64,000 nucleotides of DNA from assembly GCA_903904815.1 (NCBI GenBank), contig CAIVDU010000039.1, forward strand, positions 1 through 64,000, given 5' to 3'. The first letter of the stretch is position 1. The number at the start of each line of letters is the position of its first letter. The translations under genes were made by a program, and so were the position numbers. The notes under the pieces are model-generated. The model was not told the origin of the DNA. It saw nothing but the letters and a program-made list of their open reading frames with translations, and did not search any database. Of the stretch, positions 33,223 through 42,202 are shown one piece after another. Origin of the DNA: an uncultured Armatimonadota bacterium. Its GTDB lineage: Bacteria > Armatimonadota > Fimbriimonadia > Fimbriimonadales > Fimbriimonadaceae.

Positions 33223-34054
33223 ACTCCTCACCCTAACCATCGTCTTGTCCGCGCCGCTGATTCTAGGCGCGATGGGGGGATTCACCAGCGAACGAAGCGG
33301 GGTGATCAACATTGGACTGGAGGGCATGATGCTGATGTCCGCCTGCGTCACCGCGCTTGCCGCTGCGAAGTTTGGCCCGGTGGGAGCAGTTGGACTGGGA
33401 ATCGCATCGGCGACGGTTCTTTCCCTCCTCCATTGGCTCGCGACTCAGGTCTATCGGATCGATCACGTGATCTCCGGCATGGCCATCAACGCGATTGGAG
33501 CGGGAGGCACGAACTTCCTCTACGGCAAACTCTCCGACCCTTCGCATAATGGCTCCATCTCCCACGTGCCGGTAGCGCTCTTCTCCTGGCTCGCATTCTT
33601 CGTTCCGGTGATCCTGTGGGCTTACGCTCGATGGACGCGCGGCGGATTGCGAATGCTAGCGGTCGGCAGCGATCCCGACAAAGCCCGATTGATGGGTGTC
33701 CAACCTTTACGAGTTCGGTTCTTCGGTCTTTTGGCAACCGGATTGTTCACGGGCCTGGCCGGGAGCCAGCTCTTGGCCTACACCGGCAACTTTACCGACA
33801 ACATGACGGCTGGTCGAGGCTATATCGCCCTCGCGGCACTGATCCTGGGCGGCTGGCGACCGGTTCCAGCCTTCTTAGCCTGCCTGGCGTTCGGCTTCTT
33901 TAGCGCGCTGCGGATCCAACTGCAAGGAACAGCGCTCATGGGCGCTCAGTTGCCGTCGGAGGCGTGGGCTTCTCTTCCTTATCTGGTGACAATCATCGCT
34001 TTGGCTGGATTCTTGGGGAAGAACCGAACACCGGCTGGTTTGGGTAAGCCGTAG
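33215..34054 (+). CDS. ABC-transporter permease 2 (BPD_transp_2, nucleoside/sugar type)
   Basis: 279 residues. The N-terminal AMGGFTSERSGVINIGLEGMML is the NupQ-type signature. The coupling region is GSDPDKARLMGVQPLRVRFFGL, and ITGLAGSQLLAYTGNF-like and GRGYIALAALILGGWRP segments complete the fold. It is the partner of the 32227 permease. It ends 6 bp before the convergent protease-like gene, with no visible terminator in between. Confidence 0.9.
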   Translation: MFELLTLTIVLSAPLILGAMGGFTSERSGVINIGLEGMMLMSACVTALAAAKFGPVGAVGLGIASATVLSLLHWLATQVYRIDHVISGMAINAIGAGGTNFLYGKLSDPSHNGSISHVPVALFSWLAFFVPVILWAYARWTRGGLRMLAVGSDPDKARLMGVQPLRVRFFGLLATGLFTGLAGSQLLAYTGNFTDNMTAGRGYIALAALILGGWRPVPAFLACLAFGFFSALRIQLQGTALMGAQLPSEAWASLPYLVTIIALAGFLGKNRTPAGLGKP

Positions 34055-34060
34055 GGCAAT

Positions 34061-35353
34061 TCAGTAGAACTTCCCCGATACCGTCCCGTCACTCGACTGC
34101 TCGCGAGAAATCTGCGCGACCGATGGAAGGTTTCGGTGTTCTTGCGGGGTGAAGTGAAGTTCGTCCGAGTTACCGTCTTCGTTGATTCCGAGGTCGAGCG
34201 GTTTGGCTAAGAGTTTCTGAATATTTGCCGCAAGCCGCTGAGTCGCCAGGTTGTTCGAACCGAGGTCAGACAGATCTCCGAGCGCTTTTGAAGCGGGTTC
34301 TCCATTGATGGTGGAGAGGGTGTCTATCTCCGAGCTTTGGATCCTCGGCGCCCATCCGAAAGAACCGTCCGGTTGGATGACGAGGGTTCCGTCTGGCGTC
34401 GATAGACGGACCGGAGGTCGGTCGGAGTAGGCCTGAAATCCGAACAAATGATGTGACGAGTCCATCACCCAGCGACCGCGGTTGATCATGTCCAACCCAA
34501 CCCAGGCGTCGGTGGAGGGGTCTGGAGTGACTTCGTCAATCGCAGCGACTGGGGACCAAGTGAAGGGAAGCCGTAGGTCGTTCACCAAGAAGAAACGTTG
34601 AAGAGCGGTCGCGGACCAAAAATTGCCCTCCCTACTCGCGTATTCCCAATGCGGGAATTGATCGAGTTTTTCCACGTTGACGCCGGTACAGGTGCACCCA
34701 GTGTCGAGGGCGCAATCGAGCGTCTTTGATCCGATCTTGAGCCAGGTGTACAGCTTCAAGTCTTCGTCGTACTCGGCGTCCACCCATTGCCAGGGTCTGG
34801 GCCACGCATCCAAGAATCCGTCGACGGGCCAGGACTGCTTGGAATTCGGAAGTTGAGCAATCAGCTTTTTCGAATCTGCCGACTTGGAAGGCCAAAGCAA
34901 GGCTTTGTGGTGGTGCGGATCGAACAGGAGGACGACTTGGGAGAGGAAGTCTTGTCCCAGCAGACCGTCGGGACGCACCGAAGGACCCTTGTAGAGGGGC
35001 GATCCCTTTGCGTCGTTCGCTTTGACGGTCCCCAAGAACAGTCCGCCTGAATAAAGGCTTATCTTCTTCTGCTGCGCGCGTCCCTCTTCGTCCCACTGGG
35101 CCGGATCGTAAGTGGAATCGTATGCGCCCGAGTCGATCAGAAACGCCCGCTCAGTTCCATCGACGGTGAAGTGGAGGACGATGAATCCGGAGTCTTCGGT
35201 CGCGTAGGCCTCAACCGGATAGCTAGTGCGAATCTTGGGAGTCCCCAGCGAATTCGGTTTTAGGTCGGAGATGAAGTCGTAGGTGAAAAGCAGGATCACC
35301 AAAAACAGAAAGCATCCGATGCCTGCAAACCAGATCCAGAACTTCCGCTTCAT
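34061..35353 (-). CDS. Membrane-anchored protein with two retropepsin-like aspartyl-protease lobes
   Basis: 430 residues from ATG 35353. An N-terminal transmembrane segment (IWFAGIGCFLFLVILLFTY) anchors a periplasmic part. Two Asp-Ser/Thr-Gly motifs sit in matching contexts: RAFLIDSGAYDSTYD near residue 75 and DCALDTGCTCTGVN near residue 205. Each has following GLLGQDFL- or WVGLDMIN-type segments, as expected for two retropepsin-like beta-barrel lobes. The end (DTLSTINGEPASKAL) resembles a PDZ ligand groove. It could be an exported aspartyl protease with both catalytic Asp in one chain. The longer open frame to 35392 adds nothing family-like. The gene is divergent from recN by 51 bp. Confidence 0.65.
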   Translation of the reverse strand: MKRKFWIWFAGIGCFLFLVILLFTYDFISDLKPNSLGTPKIRTSYPVEAYATEDSGFIVLHFTVDGTERAFLIDSGAYDSTYDPAQWDEEGRAQQKKISLYSGGLFLGTVKANDAKGSPLYKGPSVRPDGLLGQDFLSQVVLLFDPHHHKALLWPSKSADSKKLIAQLPNSKQSWPVDGFLDAWPRPWQWVDAEYDEDLKLYTWLKIGSKTLDCALDTGCTCTGVNVEKLDQFPHWEYASREGNFWSATALQRFFLVNDLRLPFTWSPVAAIDEVTPDPSTDAWVGLDMINRGRWVMDSSHHLFGFQAYSDRPPVRLSTPDGTLVIQPDGSFGWAPRIQSSEIDTLSTINGEPASKALGDLSDLGSNNLATQRLAANIQKLLAKPLDLGINEDGNSDELHFTPQEHRNLPSVAQISREQSSDGTVSGKFY

Positions 35354-35404
35354 CTGAAGACAGAATAATACAACCGTTCTCGCATGCCACAATCATAGCG
35401 ACCT

Positions 35405-37069
35405 ATGATCGTCGAACTGACCGTCGAGAATCTGGCCATCATTGAGCATTCAAAGCTCGAATTGGGGCGGGGATTTACGGCGCTCACTGGTGAAACGGGG
35501 GCAGGAAAATCGCTCCTGATCGACGCCATCAACCTCGCCCTTGGCGAGAGGGCGGACGTCGACCTCGTTCGGACCGGAGCGGCGAAGGCGAGCGTCAGCG
35601 TGGTGTTCGATCTCAGCAACGAACCGGAAACGCTGACCAAGTGCCAGGAGCTCGGCTTCGCGGTGGAGGACTGCACGCTCTACATTCAAAGGGAAGTGCT
35701 CGCGGAGGGGCGCTCACAATGCCGCGTTGGCGGCAAACTCACTCCGGTCTCCATCCTCAAGCAACTCGGAGCTCTACTCGTCGACCTGCACGGGCAGCAC
35801 GACCATCAGAGCCTGATGGATCAGGAACGGCACCTTGGATTCCTGGATGACTGGATCGGAAAGCCCGCTCACGAGGCCCGGACGCTCGTGGAAGCTTCAT
35901 ACACGGTGGCGGAGGATGCCAAGCGACGACTGACCTCACTGAGAACGGGAGTGAGGGATCGAGAACACCGACTCGATCTGCTTCGTTTCCAAGTGAAGGA
36001 GATCGAAGATGTCGCACCCGTCGCCGGGGAATTCGAAGAGTTGGAAACCCGACTGTCACGTCTGAAGAACGCGGAGAAGCTTGCCACGGCCGCATTCGGC
36101 GCACTCGATCAAGTTTCGGACCAAGAGAGCTCGGCGGTTGAGCTACTAGGAACGGGCATTCGTGCCCTCGAAGACGTCCTCCGATTCGACAGTTCGGTGG
36201 AGGAGTTGCTTGCTCCGCTTCGCACCGCTTTGATCGAAGCCGAAGAAGCGGCGCGGGCCATTCGCTCGTATGCGGAATCGCTCGAAAGTGACCCGAATGA
36301 GCTTGAGATCGTCGCTTCTCGCATCGACTCCCTCAAGCGTTTGCGCCGGAAGTACGGTGAAGACGAGGGGCAGATCTTAGCATTCCTCGAGAAGGCGAAG
36401 AATGAACTGGCGCTTCTGGAGGACTCAGAAACGAGCGAAGCCGATATGTTGCAGGCCGTTGCGTTCGCCCAAGCAAGGCTCGCCGCAGACTGCGCCGTGC
36501 TGACGGAATTAAGGGTCGAACGCGCCAAGGAGTTTGGCTCGCTGGTGGAAGCGCAGTTGCGTGAACTCGCGATGGAGAGAGCCCAGTTTGGGGTTGATAT
36601 TCAGTCCAAAACACCCGAAGCGGATGGCGCCGACCGAGTGGAACTCTTCTTCAGTGCCAACGTCGGCGAACCGGCAAAACCCCTTACGAAGATTGCTTCT
36701 GGGGGAGAAATTAGCCGAGTCATGTTGGCGATCAAGACGGCGATGGCCGGTCGAGCAGGGGTTCCTACGCTGATCTTTGACGAGGTGGATGCGGGATTGG
36801 GTGGTCGAGCGGCAGCTACGGTAGCCAAGAAGCTGAGTGAACTGGCCGAGCACTACCAGGTACTGGTCATCAGCCATCTTCCCCAAATTGCCAGTCGGGC
36901 GAAGACTCAGTTCCAGATCGAAAAGACGACCGAGTTTGAGAGGGTGAGAACCGGTGTTCGACTTCTGACCGACTCCGAACGAATTCACGAAATCGCCCGC
37001 ATGCTGGCAGGCGATCATGTCACCGACACCGCCATTGCGAATGCAAAGGACATGCTCTCTCTGAATTGA
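35405..37069 (+). CDS. recN: DNA repair protein RecN
   Basis: 554 residues of an SMC-like ATPase. MIVELTVENLAIIEHSKLEL, Walker A GETGAGKS and HGQHDHQSLMD form the N-terminal lobe. A coiled-coil middle (about residues 150-380) is split by a short hinge. The C-terminal lobe has the signature LTKIASGGEISRVMLAIK, Walker B TLIFDEVDAGLGG and the switch His in VISHLPQIAS. RecN acts early in double-strand-break repair, holding DNA ends. The gene is single, transcribed away from the aspartyl-protease-like gene. Confidence 0.95.
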   Translation: MIVELTVENLAIIEHSKLELGRGFTALTGETGAGKSLLIDAINLALGERADVDLVRTGAAKASVSVVFDLSNEPETLTKCQELGFAVEDCTLYIQREVLAEGRSQCRVGGKLTPVSILKQLGALLVDLHGQHDHQSLMDQERHLGFLDDWIGKPAHEARTLVEASYTVAEDAKRRLTSLRTGVRDREHRLDLLRFQVKEIEDVAPVAGEFEELETRLSRLKNAEKLATAAFGALDQVSDQESSAVELLGTGIRALEDVLRFDSSVEELLAPLRTALIEAEEAARAIRSYAESLESDPNELEIVASRIDSLKRLRRKYGEDEGQILAFLEKAKNELALLEDSETSEADMLQAVAFAQARLAADCAVLTELRVERAKEFGSLVEAQLRELAMERAQFGVDIQSKTPEADGADRVELFFSANVGEPAKPLTKIASGGEISRVMLAIKTAMAGRAGVPTLIFDEVDAGLGGRAAATVAKKLSELAEHYQVLVISHLPQIASRAKTQFQIEKTTEFERVRTGVRLLTDSERIHEIARMLAGDHVTDTAIANAKDMLSLN

Positions 37070-37160
37070 ATACGTCGGTAACTTTCCATTAAAAATGAAA
37101 GGTTGAGTAAATAGCGTCTCTGGTGTAGCTACCGGGTTGCCGACTCACGTTCTCAGTTAG

Positions 37161-37382
37161 AACGAAGTCGCCGCCGACAATGCCGCTCAGTCGGTCGGCG
37201 AGGTCGCCGAAACAACGGCAGAAGTCCGAAGCTTCATGGTGCACCAGAGCGAGAGCCTTGGCAAGCTCGGGAGTTCAAGTCAAGAACTCCTAAACTGGTC
37301 TCGGATTCTCAATGAGTCCGTCCAGCGATTTCAGCTTGCTGAGGCTACTTCGGACGTCGATCACCACACCCTCGCTGCCTGA
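37161..37382 (+). pseudogene. Relic resembling the C-terminus of a methyl-accepting chemotaxis protein
   Basis: A frame between TAG 37158 and TGA 37380 encodes NEVAADNAAQSVGEVAETTA followed by EVRSFMVHQSESLGKLGSSS and a final QRFQLAEA. This heptad-patterned run looks like the descending arm of an MCP signalling domain (IGEVAxTTAE...SxxLxxxVxxF). No upstream part and no start codon with a ribosome site are present, so it is probably a fragment left by deletion. A short gene starting at an internal ATG (MVHQSE...) cannot be excluded. Confidence 0.4.
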
Positions 37383-37406
37383 CGATCTCTCTTTCGGATG
37401 ACCTTC

Positions 37407-37907
37407 TCAGTGCTGCCAAGGCGCTGAGAAGAGCGACCTTCCGGCGGTGTCTTGCAGAGAAACGCTTGGATGGTCGTTCTGAACGGAGTTCAGAACCGAA
37501 CCTCCTTTGGGTCCCAGGAGGCTCATCTGAGCCTTGCCGGGAGTCGTGGAGAGACCGGCGATGGTTCGGTCATCGCCTGTACCGATCGGACTTTCAAAAA
37601 CGATTCTCCCGCCACCAATTTCGGACTCCCACCAGGACCGTTTGTCGCCAGAGCTATCTCTCAGGACGATGCTGCCGCCGCCAGAGTCGCGGGTGGGGCT
37701 GAGGGTGATCATGGGCACTCCGCGAGCATCGAGCACCTCAAGGCGATGGACCTGCAGCGAATCGAAGGTGTCCACTTTCGGGCTTCGCCACGCGATCAGG
37801 GCAAGCGCTCCCAGGAGGCCGCATCCGAGAAGGCAAATTCGTCGGAGAGTGCTATTTTCTCGCTCGAGCCTTTCGAGCCGGCGTACAACGTCGTTCATGG
37901 CGTCCAT
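37407..37907 (-). CDS. Hypothetical membrane-anchored protein with coiled coil
   Basis: 166 residues. An N-terminal coiled coil (NDVVRRLERLERENSTLRR) leads into one transmembrane helix (ICLLGCGLLGALALIAWR). The outer part is rich in short beta segments with a repeating theme (LEVLDARGVPMITLSPTRDSGGGSIVLRDS, then IVFESPIGTGDDRTIAGLST, then MSLLGPKGGSVLNSV). Similar repeats occur in uncharacterised exported proteins. The first ATG is 37907 and a second at 37898 is equally good. It follows the MCP-like relic on the opposite strand. Confidence 0.6.
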   Translation of the reverse strand: MDAMNDVVRRLERLERENSTLRRICLLGCGLLGALALIAWRSPKVDTFDSLQVHRLEVLDARGVPMITLSPTRDSGGGSIVLRDSSGDKRSWWESEIGGGRIVFESPIGTGDDRTIAGLSTTPGKAQMSLLGPKGGSVLNSVQNDHPSVSLQDTAGRSLFSAPWQH

Positions 37908-37941
37908 AACTATTGGACGCCTATGACGGAAAGTTAGGTCC

Positions 37942-38436
37942 CTAACGGAAGTTGATGAAGTCTACTGGGAACTCAAGGTCGAGACTTTTCACGAACGTGA
38001 TGGCCTTCTGGAGGTCGTCTTTGCTCTTACTGGAAACGCGGACTTCCTCACCTTGAATTTGAGCTTGGACCTTCAGGCCCTTGTCCCGAATCTGCTTCGT
38101 TAAAGCCTTGGCTTTGTCCTGTGGAATGCCCTGCTTCAAAATCAGTTTGAGCTTGATCGAGATCCCGGCGCCCGGTTCCACTTTGCCCCACTCAAGTTGG
38201 CGAGCATCGATCCCGCGTTTGATCATCTTGCTGAAGACGATGTCCTTCAACTGTTCCATCCGGAACTCGTCGTCGGCGATCAGGGTGATGTCATCCTTCT
38301 CGTGAAGGATTTCGCACTTCGTGCCCTTCAGGTCGTATCGGTTGGCTAACTCTTTATCAGCCTGGCCGACGGCGTTTTTGACTTCCATCATGTCGGCTTT
38401 CGACACGATATCAAAGCTGAAATCGACTGCTGCCAT
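37942..38436 (-). CDS. yajQ: YajQ-family cyclic-di-GMP/nucleotide-binding protein
   Basis: 164 residues with the full-length UPF0234 pattern: DFSFDIVSKADMMEVKNAVGQADKELANRYD, then DDEFRMEQLKDIVFSKMIKRGIDARQLEWG, and the end VRVSSKSKDDLQKAITFVKSLDLEFPVDFINFR. Members bind nucleotides and in some bacteria act as c-di-GMP receptors. The role here is unproven. The start ATG shares one base with the stop of the preceding gene (TAATG), so the two are translationally linked. Confidence 0.92.
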   Translation of the reverse strand: MAAVDFSFDIVSKADMMEVKNAVGQADKELANRYDLKGTKCEILHEKDDITLIADDEFRMEQLKDIVFSKMIKRGIDARQLEWGKVEPGAGISIKLKLILKQGIPQDKAKALTKQIRDKGLKVQAQIQGEEVRVSSKSKDDLQKAITFVKSLDLEFPVDFINFR

Positions 38437-38768
38437 TATGCGTTCACCAAGTCAGACGACTGGACGAGGAGCACATAGTGAGCGTTGAATTCGAGTTCTT
38501 CCGGAGTCAGCGACTTCTTGACGACTTCGGATGCGTCCTCAAGGAAGCGGGCGCGCATGCGGGCGGTTGCCGTCTTGTGAACGTCGGCCGTCACCTTGCT
38601 CATGCTCGCGGGATCGACACGAACGGCGATCTCGGACTCGGAGTAGACGTTTTGCACCGTTCCCGTGAGGCCCGACATGTGTTCAAAGTATCGGTTCTTC
38701 TTGCGATCCTCATCCGTGACCGGGCGACTTACCACTTTGACGTGATCGCCTTCCTTCCAATTCGCCAT
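38436..38768 (-). CDS. Hypothetical protein with SH3/KOW-like N-terminus
   Basis: 110 residues from ATG 38768. The N-terminus, WKEGDHVKVVSRPVTDEDRKKNRYFEHMSGLTGTVQNVY followed by SEIAVRVD, is reminiscent of small SH3-like or KOW-type barrels (GDxVxV...GLxGxV). The remainder is helical. The ORF remains open to 38813, but TAAAAT with a seven-base gap before ATG 38768 indicates the leaderless start. It forms an operon with yajQ. Function unknown. Confidence 0.65.
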   Translation of the reverse strand: MANWKEGDHVKVVSRPVTDEDRKKNRYFEHMSGLTGTVQNVYSESEIAVRVDPASMSKVTADVHKTATARMRARFLEDASEVVKKSLTPEELEFNAHYVLLVQSSDLVNA

Positions 38769-38775
38769 AGACCCT

Positions 38776-38781
38776 ATTTTA
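38776..38781 (-). promoter_or_regulatory. -10 element GGTAAAAT, predicted leaderless start
   Basis: On the minus strand TAAAAT is followed by AGGGTCT and ATG 38768. Confidence 0.5.
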
Positions 38782-38834
38782 CCTTGGGGTGGCGCATGTC
38801 CCGGCATTCCCATAGAATTGCGATGCGACCAATC

Positions 38835-40748
38835 TCAGGATTGGGCGCTTTCCGCGACTTGAATGGTCCTGCCGAGGCTTCCCAAGGCTGCCGCGACGAT
38901 CGATTCCGCGTCGACGCCGCACTCGGTCCGAAGGACGGATTGAGGGCCGTGCTCCACGAAGCTGTCTGGAAGGGCCAGCAACTGGTGGTTCACCCCTCCC
39001 AGTCCTGCATCATGCAGGACGTCTCGAACGGCTTGGCCGAAACCGCCTTGGCGGACGTTTTCCTCGACCGTGACCAAGTGGCCGCAATGCTGGACCGCGG
39101 CGAGGATCGTTGAGCTATCAATTGGCTTTGCGAATCGGGCGTTGATGACGGTGGCTTCAATTCCTTGCTTGTGCAACAGGCCAGCCGCCTCATAGGCGGG
39201 GCCAACCATTGAGCCGATTGCCACGATGGCCACATCCGATCCTTCTCGGATCACTTCCGCTTTGCCGATGGCGATGGGCGTGCGAGATTCTGGGAGCCGG
39301 TCATCGCTGGCGCCTCGGGGGTACCGCACGACGCAGGGTCCTTCGTCGAAATCGGAAGCCCAGTAAGTCATCTCCCTGAGTTCAGTGGTGTCTCGTGGCG
39401 CCAAGATGGTGATGCCAGGCATCAGCGACAGGTAGGAGAGATCGAACGTTCCATGATGGGTTGGGCCGTCGTCACCGACCAGGCCAGCACGGTCGAGGAA
39501 GAATCGAACCGGCAGCTTTTGCAAGCAGACGTCGTGAATCACTTGGTCAAACGCCCGTTGAAGGAAGGTCGAATAGATCGTGCAGAAAGGCTTCTGGCCA
39601 CCCGCAGCAAGTCCTGCGGCAAAGGTCACGGCGTGAGGTTCGGCAATTCCCGTGTCGTAATATCGATCTGGGAATTGCTTGGCGAACTTAGTCAGACCGG
39701 TGCCATCCGGCATGGCGGCCGTGATCGCGACGACTCGGTCGTCCTTCTCCGCGCAGCTCAAAATTGCCTCCCCATAGGCCTGGGTGTAGGTTACTGGGCC
39801 AGTCGACTTAGCCAGCGAGGGGGTGTCGAGGTTGAACGGAACCACGCCGTGCCAGGTGCGGGCGTCCTCCTCGGCCACGTCGTATCCCTTTCCCTTGACG
39901 GTGAGGGCATGCACGAACACCGGCCCTTTAAGTTCTCGAACGTTGCGGAAGACGTCTAGAAGAGTCGGAAGATCGTGTCCATCAACGGGGCCGATGTACT
40001 CCCAGCCAATCTCTTCGAAAATCGTCCCAGTGTCTTCGGGGGCCAAGTAGTGGGTGATTCCGTGCCGAAATCCCGCCGCCACTTTAGTGATCGGATCGGG
40101 CATTCGCTCCACGACCTCTTTGGCCCTTTTGGCCAGAGATTGCAATTCCGGCCGAGAGCGTAGGCGAGCGAGGTAGTTCGTGAGAGCGCCCACATTCGGG
40201 GCGATCGACATGCGATTGTCGTTCAGCACAACCGTGATGTCGGTGCCAAGAGCGCCAGCATGGTTGAGAGCCTCCCAGCTCATGCCAGATGCAATTGCGG
40301 CGTCCCCGGTCACCGCGATGATGCGTTCTGAGGTGCCCGCGCGGTCTCGGGCGGCCGCGAAGCCCAAGGCGGCCGAGATCGCGGTGCCGGCGTGGCCGGC
40401 GCCAAACGAATCGAGAGGATGCTCTTCGCGACGCAAGAAGCCACTCATTCCTTGGTGCTTGCGGAGCGTTGGAAAGCGGTCGAGTCGTCCGGTGAGAATC
40501 TTGTGTGGATAGGCTTGGTGGCCGGTGTCCCAAACAACTTTGTCCGGGGGAAGGTTGTAGGAGGCGTACATCGCCACCGTGAGCTCGACCGTTCCAAGGT
40601 TGGAGCTGAGGTGTCCCCCCGTCTTGCTAACATGCTCCAAGATGGCCCGACGCACTTCATCCGCCAGCTCTCGCAACTCCTTGTCGGTCAGTCGGTGGAG
40701 ATCGTTTGGCTCCACGATCTTTGAGAGGAATCGATAAGCAGTTTCCAT
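38835..40748 (-). CDS. dxs: 1-deoxy-D-xylulose-5-phosphate synthase
   Basis: About 637 residues from ATG 40748 (METAYRFLSKIVEPNDLHRL). Landmarks are HLSSNLGTVELTVAMY, WDTGHQAYPHKILTGR, the TPP site GDAAIASGMSWEALNHAG (usually GDGA; the third residue here is Ala), IGPVDGHD, and the transketolase pyrimidine part FLDRAGLVGDDGPTHHGTFDLSYL. It condenses pyruvate with glyceraldehyde-3-phosphate in the MEP isoprenoid pathway. The frame extends to 40784 without homology. Nearby GAGCGC-CA-GCGCTC (40769-40782) is a perfect palindrome that could bind a regulator. Confidence 0.95.
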   Translation of the reverse strand: METAYRFLSKIVEPNDLHRLTDKELRELADEVRRAILEHVSKTGGHLSSNLGTVELTVAMYASYNLPPDKVVWDTGHQAYPHKILTGRLDRFPTLRKHQGMSGFLRREEHPLDSFGAGHAGTAISAALGFAAARDRAGTSERIIAVTGDAAIASGMSWEALNHAGALGTDITVVLNDNRMSIAPNVGALTNYLARLRSRPELQSLAKRAKEVVERMPDPITKVAAGFRHGITHYLAPEDTGTIFEEIGWEYIGPVDGHDLPTLLDVFRNVRELKGPVFVHALTVKGKGYDVAEEDARTWHGVVPFNLDTPSLAKSTGPVTYTQAYGEAILSCAEKDDRVVAITAAMPDGTGLTKFAKQFPDRYYDTGIAEPHAVTFAAGLAAGGQKPFCTIYSTFLQRAFDQVIHDVCLQKLPVRFFLDRAGLVGDDGPTHHGTFDLSYLSLMPGITILAPRDTTELREMTYWASDFDEGPCVVRYPRGASDDRLPESRTPIAIGKAEVIREGSDVAIVAIGSMVGPAYEAAGLLHKQGIEATVINARFAKPIDSSTILAAVQHCGHLVTVEENVRQGGFGQAVRDVLHDAGLGGVNHQLLALPDSFVEHGPQSVLRTECGVDAESIVAAALGSLGRTIQVAESAQS

Positions 40749-40900
40749 GGCGTCCCGTAAATGCGTACGAGCGCCAGCGCTCAAACGTTGTGGCTTTTCA
40801 CGTAAAGATCTGAAGAGCTTCCGCCGCTATCCTAGAGTGTAATCCAGTGATATGTGGCAAATCACGTGAAATTAGTGCGAGGCTCGTCGCAACCAAGGGG

Positions 40901-40936
40901 TTTAAGTAGCAACCGTACTTAAAAATGAAGGATAAT
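40901..40936 (+). promoter_or_regulatory. Inverted repeat and -10 box upstream of the response regulator
   Basis: TTTAAGTA (40901-40908) and TACTTAAA (40916-40923) form a perfect 8-bp inverted repeat with a 7-bp spacer. GATAAT follows at 40931-40936, so the repeat covers the place of the -35 element. This is a candidate operator-promoter for the gene at 40971. Confidence 0.4.
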
Positions 40937-40970
40937 TTGGCTCATTCTGCTCGGCGGAATTCTGGCACTA

Positions 40971-41408
40971 ATGGCGAGTGAACCAAAGACGATCTTACTA
41001 GTGGAAGACAACGCGGACGACGAGCAGCTCACCCTTCGGGCGATGCGTCAGAGCGATGTTCCCAACATCATCCGCGTCGCTCGCGACGGAGCGGAGGCGT
41101 TGGACCATCTGTTTGGCCCCACCGCCAATCCTCGACTTCCAGACCTCGTCTTACTTGACCTGAAATTGCCGAAAGTGAGCGGACTCGAAGTCCTGCATCG
41201 CATTAGGCTTGAAGAGAAGACGCGCACGCTTCCCATAGTGGTACTCACATCTTCGGATGAAGAGAAAGACATTATTGAGAGCTACAATCTCGGGGCAAAT
41301 TCTTACATTCGCAAGCCAGTCGACTTCGATGAGTTTATCGATGCGGTTCGGCAGCTCGGCCTCTACTGGCTGACCATGAATCGGACGCAGCGCTCCAAGA
41401 CCTTCTAG
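40971..41408 (+). CDS. Single-domain response regulator (CheY/Rcp1-like)
   Basis: 145 residues forming one receiver domain. The acidic pair is in LLVEDNADDEQL, the phospho-acceptor Asp in LVLLDLKLPKVSG, the Thr/Ser switch in VVLTSSDEEKD and the Lys in YIRKPVDFDEF. The NADDE insertion and the GANSYIRKPV form are typical of Rcp1-type regulators paired with phytochrome-like or hybrid histidine kinases. No output domain and no adjacent kinase are present. The gene converges with the 41405 gene, overlapping by 4 bp. Confidence 0.9.
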   Translation: MASEPKTILLVEDNADDEQLTLRAMRQSDVPNIIRVARDGAEALDHLFGPTANPRLPDLVLLDLKLPKVSGLEVLHRIRLEEKTRTLPIVVLTSSDEEKDIIESYNLGANSYIRKPVDFDEFIDAVRQLGLYWLTMNRTQRSKTF

Positions 41409-42202
41409 ACCTCACTTCGCCATGCGGCGAGAGCTTCGGACGCGGTCAAACGGGTCGGAGGGAGGAGTTCAAAAACGTCCACCCCTTCCCAGAGTGCTTT
41501 GTCGAAGCCTCCGGTACGGGCTTCGAATGGGGCTTTGACTGAACCGTAGAGCGTGCCCTGCTTAGCGAGGTCTCCCAGTAGGCTTGTCTGGGCGATCACG
41601 AGCAAGAATCGAGCGGCCAAGTCGGAATCCTGCTCGCTTAGTCCAGTGATTTCGTATTCCGGCAGGGCAAACTTCTGCATCCCGAGGGTGAAGGCATGGA
41701 GACCGTCTGGCCGGACCCGGAACCGAACGCTCACATGGTCTCTGGCATCGATGCGGGGATCCACACGGTTTGAGTGAAACACCTCGTGGGGAAGTAAGTA
41801 GCGCTGGGAGATCGGGTCGGCGACCAGGCCATCCGAGAGGTAAGCCAGACGGGTGCAGACGCCGAGCAGGAAGTCGAGCGCAGGGTAGACCATCGGGTCA
41901 TGAGACTCGAAAGTGAATTGCGCGAGCGTCCAAGTGGCGCGAAGGCGGGCGATGAGCTCGGGGTCCGCATCGGCGGCAAGGGTGCTCAGCGCAAACGTCT
42001 CCGGGTCGTAACCTGCCTCTTCCTTGCTGAGGACGAGCATCTTGACGATGGTCTTTCGGTCCTTGGAGGCAACCGCGTAAGGACCCCGCTCAAGGGGACG
42101 GGCTAATCGAGCCTTGTCTGATCCCCCGGTGAGTGGCGCACACATGCCGGTGGCAGCGCCTCCATCACCCGCGGGATTGATGATCTGCACGATCGAAGGC
42201 AT
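41405..42202 (-). CDS. Uncharacterised protein
   Basis: 265 residues from ATG 42202 (MPSIVQIINPAGDGGAATG). No signal peptide or membrane segment. Features include KTIVKMLVLSKEEAGYDPETFALS, TWTLAQFTFESHDPMVYPALDFLLGVCTRLA and DHVSVRFRVRPDGLHAFTLGMQKFALPEYEI. It reads as a soluble alpha/beta protein. The style recalls DUF4261-type proteins, but I am not confident. The open frame to 42295 probably is not used. Confidence 0.6.
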   Translation of the reverse strand: MPSIVQIINPAGDGGAATGMCAPLTGGSDKARLARPLERGPYAVASKDRKTIVKMLVLSKEEAGYDPETFALSTLAADADPELIARLRATWTLAQFTFESHDPMVYPALDFLLGVCTRLAYLSDGLVADPISQRYLLPHEVFHSNRVDPRIDARDHVSVRFRVRPDGLHAFTLGMQKFALPEYEITGLSEQDSDLAARFLLVIAQTSLLGDLAKQGTLYGSVKAPFEARTGGFDKALWEGVDVFELLPPTRLTASEALAAWRSEV

